DNA of 60,726 bases from CAZKUN01 sp964555935 (GTDB lineage Bacteria > Armatimonadota > Zipacnadia > Zipacnadales > VGFC01), in assembly GCA_964555935.1 (NCBI GenBank), contig CAZKUN010000019.1, positions 1-60,726 on the forward strand, read 5' to 3'. The position numbers and the translations under genes were made by a program. Shown piece after piece: positions 20,694-29,517 of the stretch (the first letter of the stretch is position 1; each line of letters opens with the position of its first letter). The notes under the pieces were generated by a model. That model had not been told where the DNA came from and made no database searches. It saw nothing but the letters and a program-made list of their open reading frames with translations.

Positions 20694-21914
20694 TTACGAG
20701 GACAGGGAGCCGATGATCGAGATCAGCGGCATGAACATCGAGATAACAATAAACCCTACGACGAACCCGAGCACGACGATCATGATAGGCTCAAGAGCCG
20801 CCGTCAGACTTTCCAGCGCCGCCTCGACTTCCGCCTCGTAGAAGTCTGCGACCTTCGCGAGCATTGAGTCGAGCTGCCCCGTCTCCTCGCCGATCGTGAT
20901 CATCTGGACCACCATGGGCGGGAACATCCGGCTCTGGGCCAGCGGATCACCAATCGTTTCACCCTCACGAATGGCGGTTCGGGACAGCATGATCGCTTCA
21001 GCGATGACCGTGTTGTCGACCGTGCCCGCAACCGTCTCCATCGCCTGCAGGATCGGAACACCCGAACTCAGCAGCGTCGAGAGCGTCCGCGCGAAACGCG
21101 CCACCGCAATCTTGTGGTTCAGGCTGCCGAAGACAGGCACCTTGAGCTTGATGATGTCGAAGTAGCGCCGACCTGTCTTGGTTGCCTTAAGGCGGTTGAT
21201 CCCTATGACAAGACACACGATGATGATGACACACAACCACCACTTGCTGGTGGCGAAGTTACTGATGCGCATCAGGATCAGCGTCGGGGTCGGGAACTCC
21301 TCAACACCAAGCTCCTCGAACAGGGCGATGAACTTGGGGAGGATGAAGGTGACGAGGAACGTCACGATACCAACCGCGACGAACATGACCAACACGGGGT
21401 ACGTCATCGCCGCCTTGATCTTGCGGCGCAGGGCCATGTCACTCTCAAGGAAGCCCGCGAGCCGGTCGAGCGTCTCGTCAAGCACACCACCGACCTCGCC
21501 CGCGCGGACGAGACCGATCGCGAGGTTCGAGAAAACCCTCGGATACTGGGCCATTGAGCGGGAGAGCGTGGCGCCACCTTCGACCTCGGTCTGAATCTCC
21601 CGGACGATCTCTTTCAGGTTCACGCTGTTTGTCTGCTGCTCGAGAACATCCAGGCAGCGAACGAGCGAGACACCCGCGTTGATCATCGTCGCGAACTGCC
21701 GACAGAAGATCGAGAGGTCCTTGAGCCCGACTTTTCGCCGCAGGCGGAAGCCACCGGACTTCTTGACTTTGGCCTGAGCCTGCTCCTGGACCTGGGACAC
21801 AACGTATCCCTGGTCGCGGAGTTGCTTTACGACCAGCTCGCGGCTTTCGCCGTCGAGGCTGCCCTTCGATTCTTTGCCGGTCTTGTCTTTCACTACATAT
21901 GCAAAGGTTGGCAT
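20694..21914 (-). CDS. pilC: Type IV pilus / T2SS inner-membrane platform protein PilC (GspF)
   Basis: A 406-aa GspF-family protein with two repeated cytoplasmic domains and three membrane segments: MFVAVGIVTFLVTFILP near 178-194, WWLCVIIIVCLVIGI near 222-236, and a C-terminal IMIVVLGFVVGFIVISMFM. The N-terminal MPTFAYVVKDKTGKESKG and the LSIFCRQFATMINAGVSLV and EGGATLSRSMAQYP motifs are canonical. It anchors the PilB/PilT hexamers and transmits rotation to the growing pilin stack. The start is an ATG behind GGGGGG. It is 162 nt downstream of pilT. Confidence 0.95.
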   Translation of the reverse strand: MPTFAYVVKDKTGKESKGSLDGESRELVVKQLRDQGYVVSQVQEQAQAKVKKSGGFRLRRKVGLKDLSIFCRQFATMINAGVSLVRCLDVLEQQTNSVNLKEIVREIQTEVEGGATLSRSMAQYPRVFSNLAIGLVRAGEVGGVLDETLDRLAGFLESDMALRRKIKAAMTYPVLVMFVAVGIVTFLVTFILPKFIALFEELGVEEFPTPTLILMRISNFATSKWWLCVIIIVCLVIGINRLKATKTGRRYFDIIKLKVPVFGSLNHKIAVARFARTLSTLLSSGVPILQAMETVAGTVDNTVIAEAIMLSRTAIREGETIGDPLAQSRMFPPMVVQMITIGEETGQLDSMLAKVADFYEAEVEAALESLTAALEPIMIVVLGFVVGFIVISMFMPLISIIGSLSS

Positions 21915-21961
21915 CCGTCTACCCCCCGCGTGGGACGGCCTACCAAAGCGCCGCCGTACCT

Positions 21962-21987
21962 GATTATGCCGTACTCACACATGTGAG
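21962..21987 (-). promoter_or_regulatory. Possible operator/-10 element upstream of pilC
   Basis: In the 162-nt pilT-pilC gap, an inverted repeat with 6-bp arms (CTCACA/TGTGAG, 21974-21987) is followed 5 nt later on the minus strand by CATAAT (about 21962-21968). No good -35 hexamer is present. It could be a regulated internal promoter; the support is weak. Confidence 0.25.
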
Positions 21988-22076
21988 CCTGCATTTACAG
22001 TGACGCTCGACACGTGGTTAGGCCTCGCGATTTGTAGCACATTCCCGCAAGGCGACGCCCCGAGCGCCCGCCGGCT

Positions 22077-23243
22077 CTACTCGCTCTCTTCCTCGCGGCC
22101 GTAGATCAGCTTCTTCAACTCGTCCTGGTTCTGCGCGCGCGTCATCGCTTCCTCATACGTGATGACGCTCTGTTGATACAGGTCACGCAGCGCCTGGTCC
22201 ATCGTGGACATCCCCATCTCACCACTCGTCTGGATAATCGAGGTGATCTGATGGGCCTTGTTCTCACGGATCAGGTTTCGGATCGCCGAACTCGCGATCA
22301 TAATCTCAATCGCCGCGACACGCCCTGGCTCTCCCGCGCGGGGCAGAAGCTGCTGCGACATAACCGCGAGCAGGTTGTTGGAGAGCTGGACGCGGATCTG
22401 CTCCTGCTGGTCCGCCGGGAAGACGTCAATCATGCGGTCGACGGATTCCGCTGCGTTGTTCGTGTGTAGGGTACCCATAACCAGGTGACCAGTCTCAGCG
22501 CATGTGATCGCCAAGCTGATCGTCTCCAGGTCACGCATCTCACCGACGAGGATGACGTCCGGATCCTCGCGGAGCGCAACGCGCAAGGCGTTCTTGAAGC
22601 TGTGCGTATCCTGTCCCAGCTCGCGCTGGTTGATAACCGACTTCCGGTGCGTGTGCAGGTATTCGATCGGATCTTCGATCGTGATGATGTGCTCGGCCCG
22701 CTCGCGGTTGATCTGGTCGATCATGCCCGCCAGCGTCGTTGACTTCCCGCTACCCGTCGGGCCCGTAACCAGCAGAAGCCCTCGCGGCCGACGGCCCAAG
22801 TCCTGCACGACGGCCGGGAGACCAAGCTCGTCGATGGTTGGGATATTGGTCGGGATGAGTCGCATCGCCGCGGCAACCGTGCCGCGATCCTTGAAGACGT
22901 TTACTCGGAAGCGGGCGAGCTTCTGAAGCTGGTACGCGCAGTCAAGCTCCAGTTCCGTCTCGAACCGCTCGATCTGCTCGTCAAGCAGGATGTCGTAGAT
23001 GATCCGCTGCATGACCTGGGCGTCGAAGGACTCGTACTTAGTCTTGCGGAGCTTACCATCCACGCGGATCACGGGCGGAATGCCTACCGCCATGTGGAGG
23101 TCTGACGCGTTGTGCGCGACGACGAGTTCCAGAAGCTCGTCGATGTGGACGTCATGAATCGGCTTCAACTGCACCGCGCGGCGCGGGGCCGCGGGAGCCT
23201 GCCCCTGCTGTGCCGGCGGTGGTGCCGGAGGCTGCTGACCCAT
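22077..23243 (-). CDS. pilT: Twitching/retraction ATPase PilT
   Basis: A 388-aa secretion ATPase of the PilT branch, powering pilus retraction. Visible motifs: Walker A GPTGSGKST (about 158-166), Asp box TIEDPIEYLH, Walker B ILVGEMRD, His box HLVMGTLHTN, and the C-terminal AIRNLIRE motif characteristic of PilT. A Pro/Gln-rich N-terminal extension (about 25 residues, PPAPPPAQQGQAPAAP) precedes the usual start. It lies between pilB and pilC, as in many gliding/twitching loci. Its presence argues for a retractile pilus rather than a pure type II secretion system. Confidence 0.95.
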   Translation of the reverse strand: MGQQPPAPPPAQQGQAPAAPRRAVQLKPIHDVHIDELLELVVAHNASDLHMAVGIPPVIRVDGKLRKTKYESFDAQVMQRIIYDILLDEQIERFETELELDCAYQLQKLARFRVNVFKDRGTVAAAMRLIPTNIPTIDELGLPAVVQDLGRRPRGLLLVTGPTGSGKSTTLAGMIDQINRERAEHIITIEDPIEYLHTHRKSVINQRELGQDTHSFKNALRVALREDPDVILVGEMRDLETISLAITCAETGHLVMGTLHTNNAAESVDRMIDVFPADQQEQIRVQLSNNLLAVMSQQLLPRAGEPGRVAAIEIMIASSAIRNLIRENKAHQITSIIQTSGEMGMSTMDQALRDLYQQSVITYEEAMTRAQNQDELKKLIYGREEESE

Positions 23244-23296
23244 ATCGTTCTCCTATTCGCGTGACTCTCTGCGGACGGCAATACTCGGACGACTCG

Positions 23297-25093
23297 CTAC
23301 AGCAAGCCCTCGCCCGCGGTGAAGACGATGCGGGTGATCTCCTCCACATCCGTGCGACCCTCTTTGACCTTGGCGAACGCGTCCTGCTGAAGGGTGATCA
23401 TCCCCTGGGCGACGGCGGTCTCTTTGATATCGTGGTGAGACGCGCGCCGCACAACCATTTCCTGGATCTCCGGCGTCATCATCATCAACTCGAAAACGCC
23501 CACGCGACCCTTGTAGCCCGTGTGACGACAGGCCTCGCACCCGACACCGTGGTAGAACTTCTGGTCTTGGTTCTCCGCCAGATCCGGGTCGAACCCGAAG
23601 CTGAGAAGCATGTCGCGGCGCGGCATGTACTCTTCCTTGCAGTTCTCGCAGATCTTACGGGCGAGGCGCTGGGCCAGCGCGCCGATGACTGAAGCGGAGA
23701 TTAGGAACGGCTCAACGCCCATATCAATCAGACGCGTTGTGGTTGACGGGGCGTCATTAGTGTGAAGCGTGCTAAGGACCAAGTGACCTGTGAGCGCGGC
23801 CTGGATGGCGATTTCCGACGTCTCGAGGTCTCGGATCTCTCCGACCATGATGACATCCGGGTCCTGGCGCAGGAAGTACTTCAGCGCGACCGCAAACGTC
23901 AGGCCCGCTTTGCGGTTCACGTGAACCTGGCTTAGCCCGGCGAGCTGGTACTCGACAGGGTCCTCGATCGTGATGATGTTCTTCTCGACCGAGTTGATCT
24001 TGTTGAGGACGGAGTACTGGGTGGTGGTCTTGCCCGATCCCGTAGGACCGCAGGAGAGGAGCATGCCGTTCGGCTGGATGATGAGGCGCTCCAGCTCAGC
24101 CTGCATCGACGGGATGATCCCCAGCGAGTCCAGACCGATAAGCACGCTGGACTTATCCAGAATACGCATGACGATCTTCTCGCCCATCGTGGTGGGAATG
24201 GTCGATACGCGAAGATCGTAGTCCTTGTCACCGTGGCGGATATGGATGCGTCCATCCTGCGGGACGCGGCGCTCCGCAATGTTCATCTCGGCCATGATCT
24301 TCAGACGAGACGTCAGCGGCGCGTGGACGTATCGCGGGAGCGGCAGCACTTCGTGGAGAACACCGTCGATCCGGTAGCGGACGCGAACGCCGGTCCGCAG
24401 CGGCTCGATGTGGATGTCAGACGATTTTTCCTGGATGGCGCGCTGGATGATAACCTTCGTGATCTTGACGACCGGGGCTTCTTCGGTGATGTCGCCGAGT
24501 TTGTCCGAGTCCAGGCTCTCACCCGTCCGGGAGACGGGGTCATCGTCGTCGTCGCCCAGGCTGCGCTGCTCCTTAATCGAATCGGTGAGCTCGCTGATAT
24601 TGAGATTGCCGAATTCGCCGGCTCCACCCCCGGTCGACGCGCTCGCGCCGCCGCCGAGGCCTTCGTAGGCGCGGTTGATGGCGTCCGTCACGCCCTCGGG
24701 GTCGGCCAGCATCGCCTCGACCGGGACTTGAAGACGCATCTTCAGATCGTCAAGGGCGATGACGTTGTCCGGCTCGGCCATCGCGACCTTGATCGTGCCG
24801 TCGCCGCGCGCGATCGGAATCGCCTGGTGCCGATCGGCCGTCTGTTTGTCGAGGAGCTGGGCAATCGCGGGGTCGATCGAGTAGTGGGCCAAGTCGACGT
24901 ACTGCAGCCCCTGCTGCTCGGCGACAGCCTCGAGAACCTGGCTCTGCTCCACATAGCCAAGGTCAACCAGGAGTTCCCCGATCCGCTGGGTGGTTTGCTT
25001 CTGAGCGTCGAGTGACTCTTTGAGTTTGTCCTCGGTGAGGAGACCCTTGTTCACGAGGATCTCGCCAAGCATGAGCCTTCGGCTCGCACGCAT
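23297..25093 (-). CDS. pilB: Type IV pilus assembly ATPase PilB (GspE family)
   Basis: A 598-aa extension ATPase. A GspE-type N-terminal domain (MLGEILVNKGLLTEDKL...) is joined by an acidic, Gly-rich linker (GDDDDDPVSR, about 185-195) to the hexameric ATPase core. Core motifs: Walker A CGPTGSGKTTT near 347, Asp box TIEDPVEYQL, Walker B VIMVGEIRD, His box HLVLSTLHTND, and the zinc-binding tetracysteine CENC...CEAC (about 481-523). The start is ATG 25093 with GGGTGG 8 nt upstream. It is the first gene after the promoter at 25251-25280. Confidence 0.95.
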   Translation of the reverse strand: MRASRRLMLGEILVNKGLLTEDKLKESLDAQKQTTQRIGELLVDLGYVEQSQVLEAVAEQQGLQYVDLAHYSIDPAIAQLLDKQTADRHQAIPIARGDGTIKVAMAEPDNVIALDDLKMRLQVPVEAMLADPEGVTDAINRAYEGLGGGASASTGGGAGEFGNLNISELTDSIKEQRSLGDDDDDPVSRTGESLDSDKLGDITEEAPVVKITKVIIQRAIQEKSSDIHIEPLRTGVRVRYRIDGVLHEVLPLPRYVHAPLTSRLKIMAEMNIAERRVPQDGRIHIRHGDKDYDLRVSTIPTTMGEKIVMRILDKSSVLIGLDSLGIIPSMQAELERLIIQPNGMLLSCGPTGSGKTTTQYSVLNKINSVEKNIITIEDPVEYQLAGLSQVHVNRKAGLTFAVALKYFLRQDPDVIMVGEIRDLETSEIAIQAALTGHLVLSTLHTNDAPSTTTRLIDMGVEPFLISASVIGALAQRLARKICENCKEEYMPRRDMLLSFGFDPDLAENQDQKFYHGVGCEACRHTGYKGRVGVFELMMMTPEIQEMVVRRASHHDIKETAVAQGMITLQQDAFAKVKEGRTDVEEITRIVFTAGEGLL

Positions 25094-25141
25094 GTGTAAA
25101 CCACCCTTTTCTGCGAGGCGAGCGGGTCGGCCAAATCAGGT

Positions 25142-25157
25142 GCGCGCAGCTGCGCGC
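25142..25157. repeat. 16-bp perfect palindrome in the pilB leader
   Basis: GCGCGCAGCTGCGCGC is self-complementary over its full length and lies in the predicted untranslated leader of pilB, about 50 nt before the start codon. It could be an operator or a strong RNA hairpin; alternating GC may also arise by chance in this GC-rich DNA. Confidence 0.4.
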
Positions 25158-25250
25158 GCGGCCTCCCGCGTGCCTACGAATCCGCACAGGGATGCAAACG
25201 CCGACGATCCCCCACCGTAGCCGTATGGTAGGGACACAGTTAGTGGGCGG

Positions 25251-25280
25251 ATTATAACCCCGACCCCGCCGACTGGTCAA
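25251..25280 (-). promoter_or_regulatory. Housekeeping-type promoter for the pil locus
   Basis: On the minus strand: -35 TTGACC (25280-25275), 18-nt spacer, -10 TATAAT (25256-25251). This is the best sigma-70-like match I found in the window. Transcription would start near 25244 and give a leader of about 150 nt before pilB. Confidence 0.65.
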
Positions 25281-25380
25281 GGAACGTCAGAACCGCCCGT
25301 CCCGTGGTTTCGACGCGGCAGGGCCTGTGTCCTTGCCCGGCGAAACCGAACTTACTAAGCCACCCCGAGGACAACCTGCG

Positions 25381-27645
25381 ATGAGGCGACTCCAGCTTTG
25401 CATGTTGGTCACCGTCACGGTTTGCGGCCCTGGCGGCGGACACACCGACGAGGTCTACCACGCGACATTCGAAGACACGCCCAGCGACGCGCTCCTCCAT
25501 ACCTGGGGCGACGAGCCCGCGGAGGTCCTCGCCAACCAGGCGGAGCCAGGCGCGGGACGCGATGGCGCCGGCGCCCACCTGAGCCTCCGGTTCGGAGACG
25601 AGACGCCCAACGACCTAACATACTGGAACTTGCGCCTGAACGAGCCAATCCCCATTGTTTCGGGCCTGGAGACCGTGTCGTTCTGGGTCAAGGCCAACGC
25701 GCCCGTGGGGATCAAAATCGGCATCGGCACCTTCGGGTTCATCTATCACGGCCCCATGGTTGGCCCGTCGGACGAATGGCAGGAAGTCGCGGTCGCTGAT
25801 GCCTATGACGAATTGACCGCATGGTGCGCCGGCGGCAAGCGCAGCGCGGACGATGGATTCATCACCGATATCATCATCGCCGTCGCCGATACGAAGCAGG
25901 GAGACGTCGATGTGTTCGTCGATGACGTGGCTGTCGTCGGTGCGGAAGGTGTGACGAAAATCATTCGCGACGAGGCCAGCCGCCGGCGCTTCAAGCGCAT
26001 CAACGCCAGCGTCGTGACCCTTCCCTGGAGCGATGAGGGGCGCGCGCTCGAAACCGTTCTTGACCGGCTCGACGAGGCGGGCCACGTGGGGTCAGACATC
26101 GTCTGCCTGCCGATGGAGTGCGTGAAGACCGACGGCGAACCCATTCCCGGCCCCACCAGCAATGCCATCGCCGCCAAGGCCGCCGAGCACTCCATGTACG
26201 TCGTCGGCAACCTCCGCGAAACCGACGCCGACAAGACGTTCGTCACCTCATTCCTCTGCGACCGTTCCGGTGAGATCACCGGCAAGTACCGCAAGTCCCA
26301 CAAGATGCCCGACGAGAACATGGACCTCGGCGACGAGTTGCCCGTCTTCGATACCGACTTCGGCCCCATCGCGATGCGCATCGGCACCGATCGATTTTTC
26401 GCCGATATCGACCACTGCTACACCGCCCAAGGCGCCCGCATGATCTTCTGGAGCCAGCAACCCGAGCCCATCGAGGACGAGTATTCTCAGGACACGCCGA
26501 GCCTCGGCCGCGCGGCCGACTACAACGTCTTCATCGCCTGCGCCCGCTACTCCCGAGCGGAATCCGGCTGGATCACCAACAAGTTCCCGCCCTACCGCGG
26601 CAGCCCCATCGGGCGGAGCTACATCGTCAACCGCGAGGGCCAGCGCGTCGCATCAACCACGCGCAAGGGCTCGGTTGCCATCGCCCCGATTCCCTTCGCC
26701 CAGCTCCGCGGCCCGGGCCGTTCGGCCAACCACAACCCCGCCTTCGCCGCGCTGACTCAGCCCCTCCAGCTCCCACCCGAGCGCGAGTGGTCCAAGCGCC
26801 GCGTCCGCGTCAGCGCCATTGAGAACCACCCGGGAATCGATGAGCTTCTCGCCAAGCTCGACGAGTGCGGGAAGCTCGGCACCGACATCGCCTGTACCTA
26901 CGAGTTCGTTTGGATCTCCGGCGGCCCTGAGGAGCAGGTCAAGTCGCGCACTGAGGTCGCGAAGGAAAACCTCAGACGCGTCGCCGCCAAAGCCAAGCAG
27001 TGGGGGATGTACATCCTGATCGCCGGCGTCATCGACCGGCTCGAGCGCAACGAGGCCATCATCTACGGTCGTGACGGCGAGGAGGTCGGGCGTTACTTCA
27101 AGATCGCGCAGACTCACGACGAACAGATCGTCGGCGAGGAAACGCCCGTCTTCGAGACGGACTTCGGCCGCATCGCCTGTCGCATCTGCGCCGACGAATG
27201 GATGGTGGAGCTAGACCGCTGCTATGGCGTCAAGGGCGCCGACATCCTCTTCACGCCGACGCAGAGCTGGGCGCCGGATGCCATCCACCGCGACCTGCGC
27301 GATATCTCCCGCTGCATGGACGCGCAGATGTTCCATGTCCAGGCCACCCACTCGGGCACCGAGACAATCCACCGCAGTCAGATCATCGAGCCGACGGGGG
27401 TTCCGGTCGCGCGGACCGAGTACCGAAGCAACGGCATCGTCAGTGCGGTCGTGGACCTCGATGCAGATCGGCCCATGCGCTACCTCCGCAACTGGTCGCC
27501 ACACGAGCCCGGCGGTTACCTGCCCGAGTTCCAGGACACCGAGGTCCCTGAGGTGCGGAACGATCTGAAGCTGACGATCTTGCAGCAGCGCCGCCCCGAG
27601 TTGTACGGGGTGCTGGCGCCCACGCCGCCGGGGGAGACTCCCTAA
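25381..27645 (+). CDS. Exported tandem nitrilase-like (carbon-nitrogen hydrolase) protein with N-terminal beta-sandwich
   Basis: Predicted 754 aa from ATG 25381 (GAGG about 10 nt upstream; the frame opens at 25327). A short signal peptide (residues 1-20) is followed by a carbohydrate-binding-like beta-sandwich (about 25-190) and two nitrilase-superfamily domains. Domain 2 keeps the Glu-Lys-Cys set: YEF, FKIAQTHDE and RICADEW with Cys603. Domain 1 keeps Glu (PMECVK) and Lys (YRKSHKMPDE), but the nucleophile position reads RIGTDRF, with Gly335 where Cys is expected, so it should be inactive. The substrate is unknown, perhaps an amide or amine in extracellular polymer. Its stop codon abuts that of the convergent HEAT gene. 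Confidence 0.85.
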   Translation: MRRLQLCMLVTVTVCGPGGGHTDEVYHATFEDTPSDALLHTWGDEPAEVLANQAEPGAGRDGAGAHLSLRFGDETPNDLTYWNLRLNEPIPIVSGLETVSFWVKANAPVGIKIGIGTFGFIYHGPMVGPSDEWQEVAVADAYDELTAWCAGGKRSADDGFITDIIIAVADTKQGDVDVFVDDVAVVGAEGVTKIIRDEASRRRFKRINASVVTLPWSDEGRALETVLDRLDEAGHVGSDIVCLPMECVKTDGEPIPGPTSNAIAAKAAEHSMYVVGNLRETDADKTFVTSFLCDRSGEITGKYRKSHKMPDENMDLGDELPVFDTDFGPIAMRIGTDRFFADIDHCYTAQGARMIFWSQQPEPIEDEYSQDTPSLGRAADYNVFIACARYSRAESGWITNKFPPYRGSPIGRSYIVNREGQRVASTTRKGSVAIAPIPFAQLRGPGRSANHNPAFAALTQPLQLPPEREWSKRRVRVSAIENHPGIDELLAKLDECGKLGTDIACTYEFVWISGGPEEQVKSRTEVAKENLRRVAAKAKQWGMYILIAGVIDRLERNEAIIYGRDGEEVGRYFKIAQTHDEQIVGEETPVFETDFGRIACRICADEWMVELDRCYGVKGADILFTPTQSWAPDAIHRDLRDISRCMDAQMFHVQATHSGTETIHRSQIIEPTGVPVARTEYRSNGIVSAVVDLDADRPMRYLRNWSPHEPGGYLPEFQDTEVPEVRNDLKLTILQQRRPELYGVLAPTPPGETP

Positions 27646-28794
27646 CTACCGCGGACAGTCTGGGCACTCCTCCAGGATCTGCAGCAGCGCGAGCCGGGCC
27701 GAACGCCGGACCTTGGCGGCCTCGTCTTCCAGCAGTGCGGTCAGTGCCGGGGCCGCGTCCGCAATGCGGAGAAGGCCCAATGCGCTCGCCCCGCCAGCCC
27801 GCTCCATTTCCCTTTCGCTTCCCAGCAGCTTCATGAGTTCAGGCACTGCCCGCAGGTCCCCCATGTTGGCAAGGGCCATTGCGGCGCACACCCGAACACT
27901 GGGGCTCTCGTCCTGGGTCAGACGGTCGAGGAGGGCGTCGTTCGTCCCCGCGAGCTGCAGCGCTCCCGCCACGTGGGCGAGGCGGCTGCGGACCTGCCAC
28001 GCCGGATCGGTGAGCCCCTCAAGGCCGGCCTGGAGGGCCGCCGTGTCGGCGCTGCTGAGCAGTGCCTGATACGCGGCACCGCGCACGTCGCGGTCCGAAT
28101 CGGACGTGAGGTCGCGGATTGCCTGGACGGACGCGGCCGTGCCGATCCACATCAGCGGCTCGATCACCCGACCTCGCAGGACCACGTCTGAGCTGACGAC
28201 GGCGCGGAGGAGCAATTCAAAACCCGAGCCGTCTCCAAGTTGCGCAAGCGAGGCGGCCGCTTCAACCTGTACTGGAGGCTCTGGGTCCTCGAGAGCTGCC
28301 CTCAGCGGCTCGAGCGACGCAACGCCGCCCACCCGACCGAGCGCCGCGCAGACCTGCAGGCGCACGTCTGCGTCGACGTCGTTCACCAGCGCCAAGAGGA
28401 CGTTCTCGAAGTCTTCGTTCTCGAGGTAATCAAGCCGGCCGAGGACGTCCGCGCAGCCCGCTCGGATCGCCGGGGTTTCCGACATCAGCCCCTCCAACAG
28501 GTCGGGCACGGCGTCATCTCCGACCTGCTCCAGCGCGTCCCGGGCCTCGGAACGCACCGTCTCCTCGGGATCTGCCAGCATGGGCACGAGAGGCTCGACA
28601 GCCTCCCAGATCCCCACGCGACCTAACTCGCGCACGGCGTCGCGCCGCACTTGAGCGTCGTCCGACGATAGGTCGGCGATGTGCCGAGCCAGGCGATCGC
28701 CCTGGCTGCACGCGGGGTCAAACCGTCCGAGAAAGGCACTGACCACGATGATACCGAGGACAGGGCCGGCGATTCTGAGACGCGGACCGCGCAT
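27646..28794 (-). CDS. Exported or membrane-anchored HEAT-repeat protein
   Basis: A 382-aa protein with an N-terminal hydrophobic segment (about 9-29) acting as signal or anchor. It is followed almost entirely by HEAT/PBS-lyase-type helical repeats, for example VRRDAVRELGRVG, VRSEARDALEQVG and VRLQVCAALGRVG, about 31-38 residues apart. There are no catalytic motifs, so it is probably a protein-interaction scaffold. The start is an ATG with GAGGAGG 7 nt upstream. A 14-bp hairpin lies just ahead of that ribosome site. It probably shares a transcript with the Cys-rich gene upstream. Confidence 0.8.
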   Translation of the reverse strand: MRGPRLRIAGPVLGIIVVSAFLGRFDPACSQGDRLARHIADLSSDDAQVRRDAVRELGRVGIWEAVEPLVPMLADPEETVRSEARDALEQVGDDAVPDLLEGLMSETPAIRAGCADVLGRLDYLENEDFENVLLALVNDVDADVRLQVCAALGRVGGVASLEPLRAALEDPEPPVQVEAAASLAQLGDGSGFELLLRAVVSSDVVLRGRVIEPLMWIGTAASVQAIRDLTSDSDRDVRGAAYQALLSSADTAALQAGLEGLTDPAWQVRSRLAHVAGALQLAGTNDALLDRLTQDESPSVRVCAAMALANMGDLRAVPELMKLLGSEREMERAGGASALGLLRIADAAPALTALLEDEAAKVRRSARLALLQILEECPDCPR

Positions 28795-28813
28795 GGCGGG
28801 CCTCCTCTCGACA

Positions 28814-28858
28814 CGAGTGCCCTCCCCGCGTCTTCAGCCATGGGGGGGAGGGCACTCG
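28814..28858. repeat. 14-bp perfect inverted repeat before the HEAT gene
   Basis: Arms 28814-28827 (CGAGTGCCCTCCCC) and 28845-28858 pair perfectly around a 17-nt loop. It lies between the secreted Cys-rich gene and the HEAT gene, 5-10 nt from the latter's ribosome binding site. No U-tract follows on either strand, so it is more like a leader structure, processing site or operator than a classical terminator. Confidence 0.7.
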
Positions 28859-28888
28859 CCTATGCGCTACAAGCCTTCGACTCCTGGG

Positions 28889-29374
28889 CTACGGCGCCGG
28901 CAACGCCACAGGCGGGCAACATTGCGTTTTGCCTGTGTCGAGGACCTGGCCGTGTTCGTCGGTTGTCCACCACCGGATCTTGAAGCAGGTCTCGGTGGTG
29001 CAGTTGGTCAGGATGCAGAACCTCCTGCACTGCCCGGGACGGATCGGCTTGGCTGCGCCTCCGGTCGGGGGCGGGGTCACGAAACCGATTCCCAGCCCGT
29101 CCGGAGAGATGACGCCCGTCCATCCCTTGGGCATCGACCTGATCTTCCGCGCCGTGCAGTTGCTGCGGATCGACAGATGCACGTCATAGATACAGCCGGC
29201 CTCCGTGCACTTGTCCTCGAGGGTGTTGCAGACCTCAAGGCAGTAACCCACGATCTTTCCTCTGCTGCTGAGCACCGGCGTGCAACGGACTCTGTCGGCG
29301 TATGCAAGATTGGCCAGGGACATGATGAGCAGGGCAAAGCAGGCAACTACAACCACGCGTCGAATGGTCGTCAC
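28889..29374 (-). CDS. Secreted Cys-rich protein of unknown function
   Basis: Predicted 161 aa from GTG 29374, which has GAGGTG 9 nt upstream; a GTG at 29386 is too close to that site. A clear signal peptide ends ANLAYA before Asp. The mature part (about 135 residues) has twelve Cys, arranged as YC..VC.....KC...GC, then QC..FC...NC....C and a final CC. This suggests six disulfides in a compact exported protein. I recognise no family. It precedes the HEAT gene on the same strand, 94 nt apart. Confidence 0.7.
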   Translation of the reverse strand: MTTIRRVVVVACFALLIMSLANLAYADRVRCTPVLSSRGKIVGYCLEVCNTLEDKCTEAGCIYDVHLSIRSNCTARKIRSMPKGWTGVISPDGLGIGFVTPPPTGGAAKPIRPGQCRRFCILTNCTTETCFKIRWWTTDEHGQVLDTGKTQCCPPVALPAP

Positions 29375-29517
29375 TAGGGGATGCACCTCGCTCTGTGGTT
29401 TGCCCGACCCATGACCCGTAGGGGTAGGCCAAATCCTGCGCGTCGGGCTTCAGTCTGTGGAAACCCAAACACCGTTTCTACTTATACAAGTTCCTCAATA
29501 CTAGAATGAGGCGCGCT

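Noticed and set aside
29401..29505. GCCCGAC/GTCGGGC inverted repeat upstream of the acetyltransferase
   Set aside because: Arms are 7 bp with a long spacer in GC-rich DNA; no promoter element coincides convincingly.
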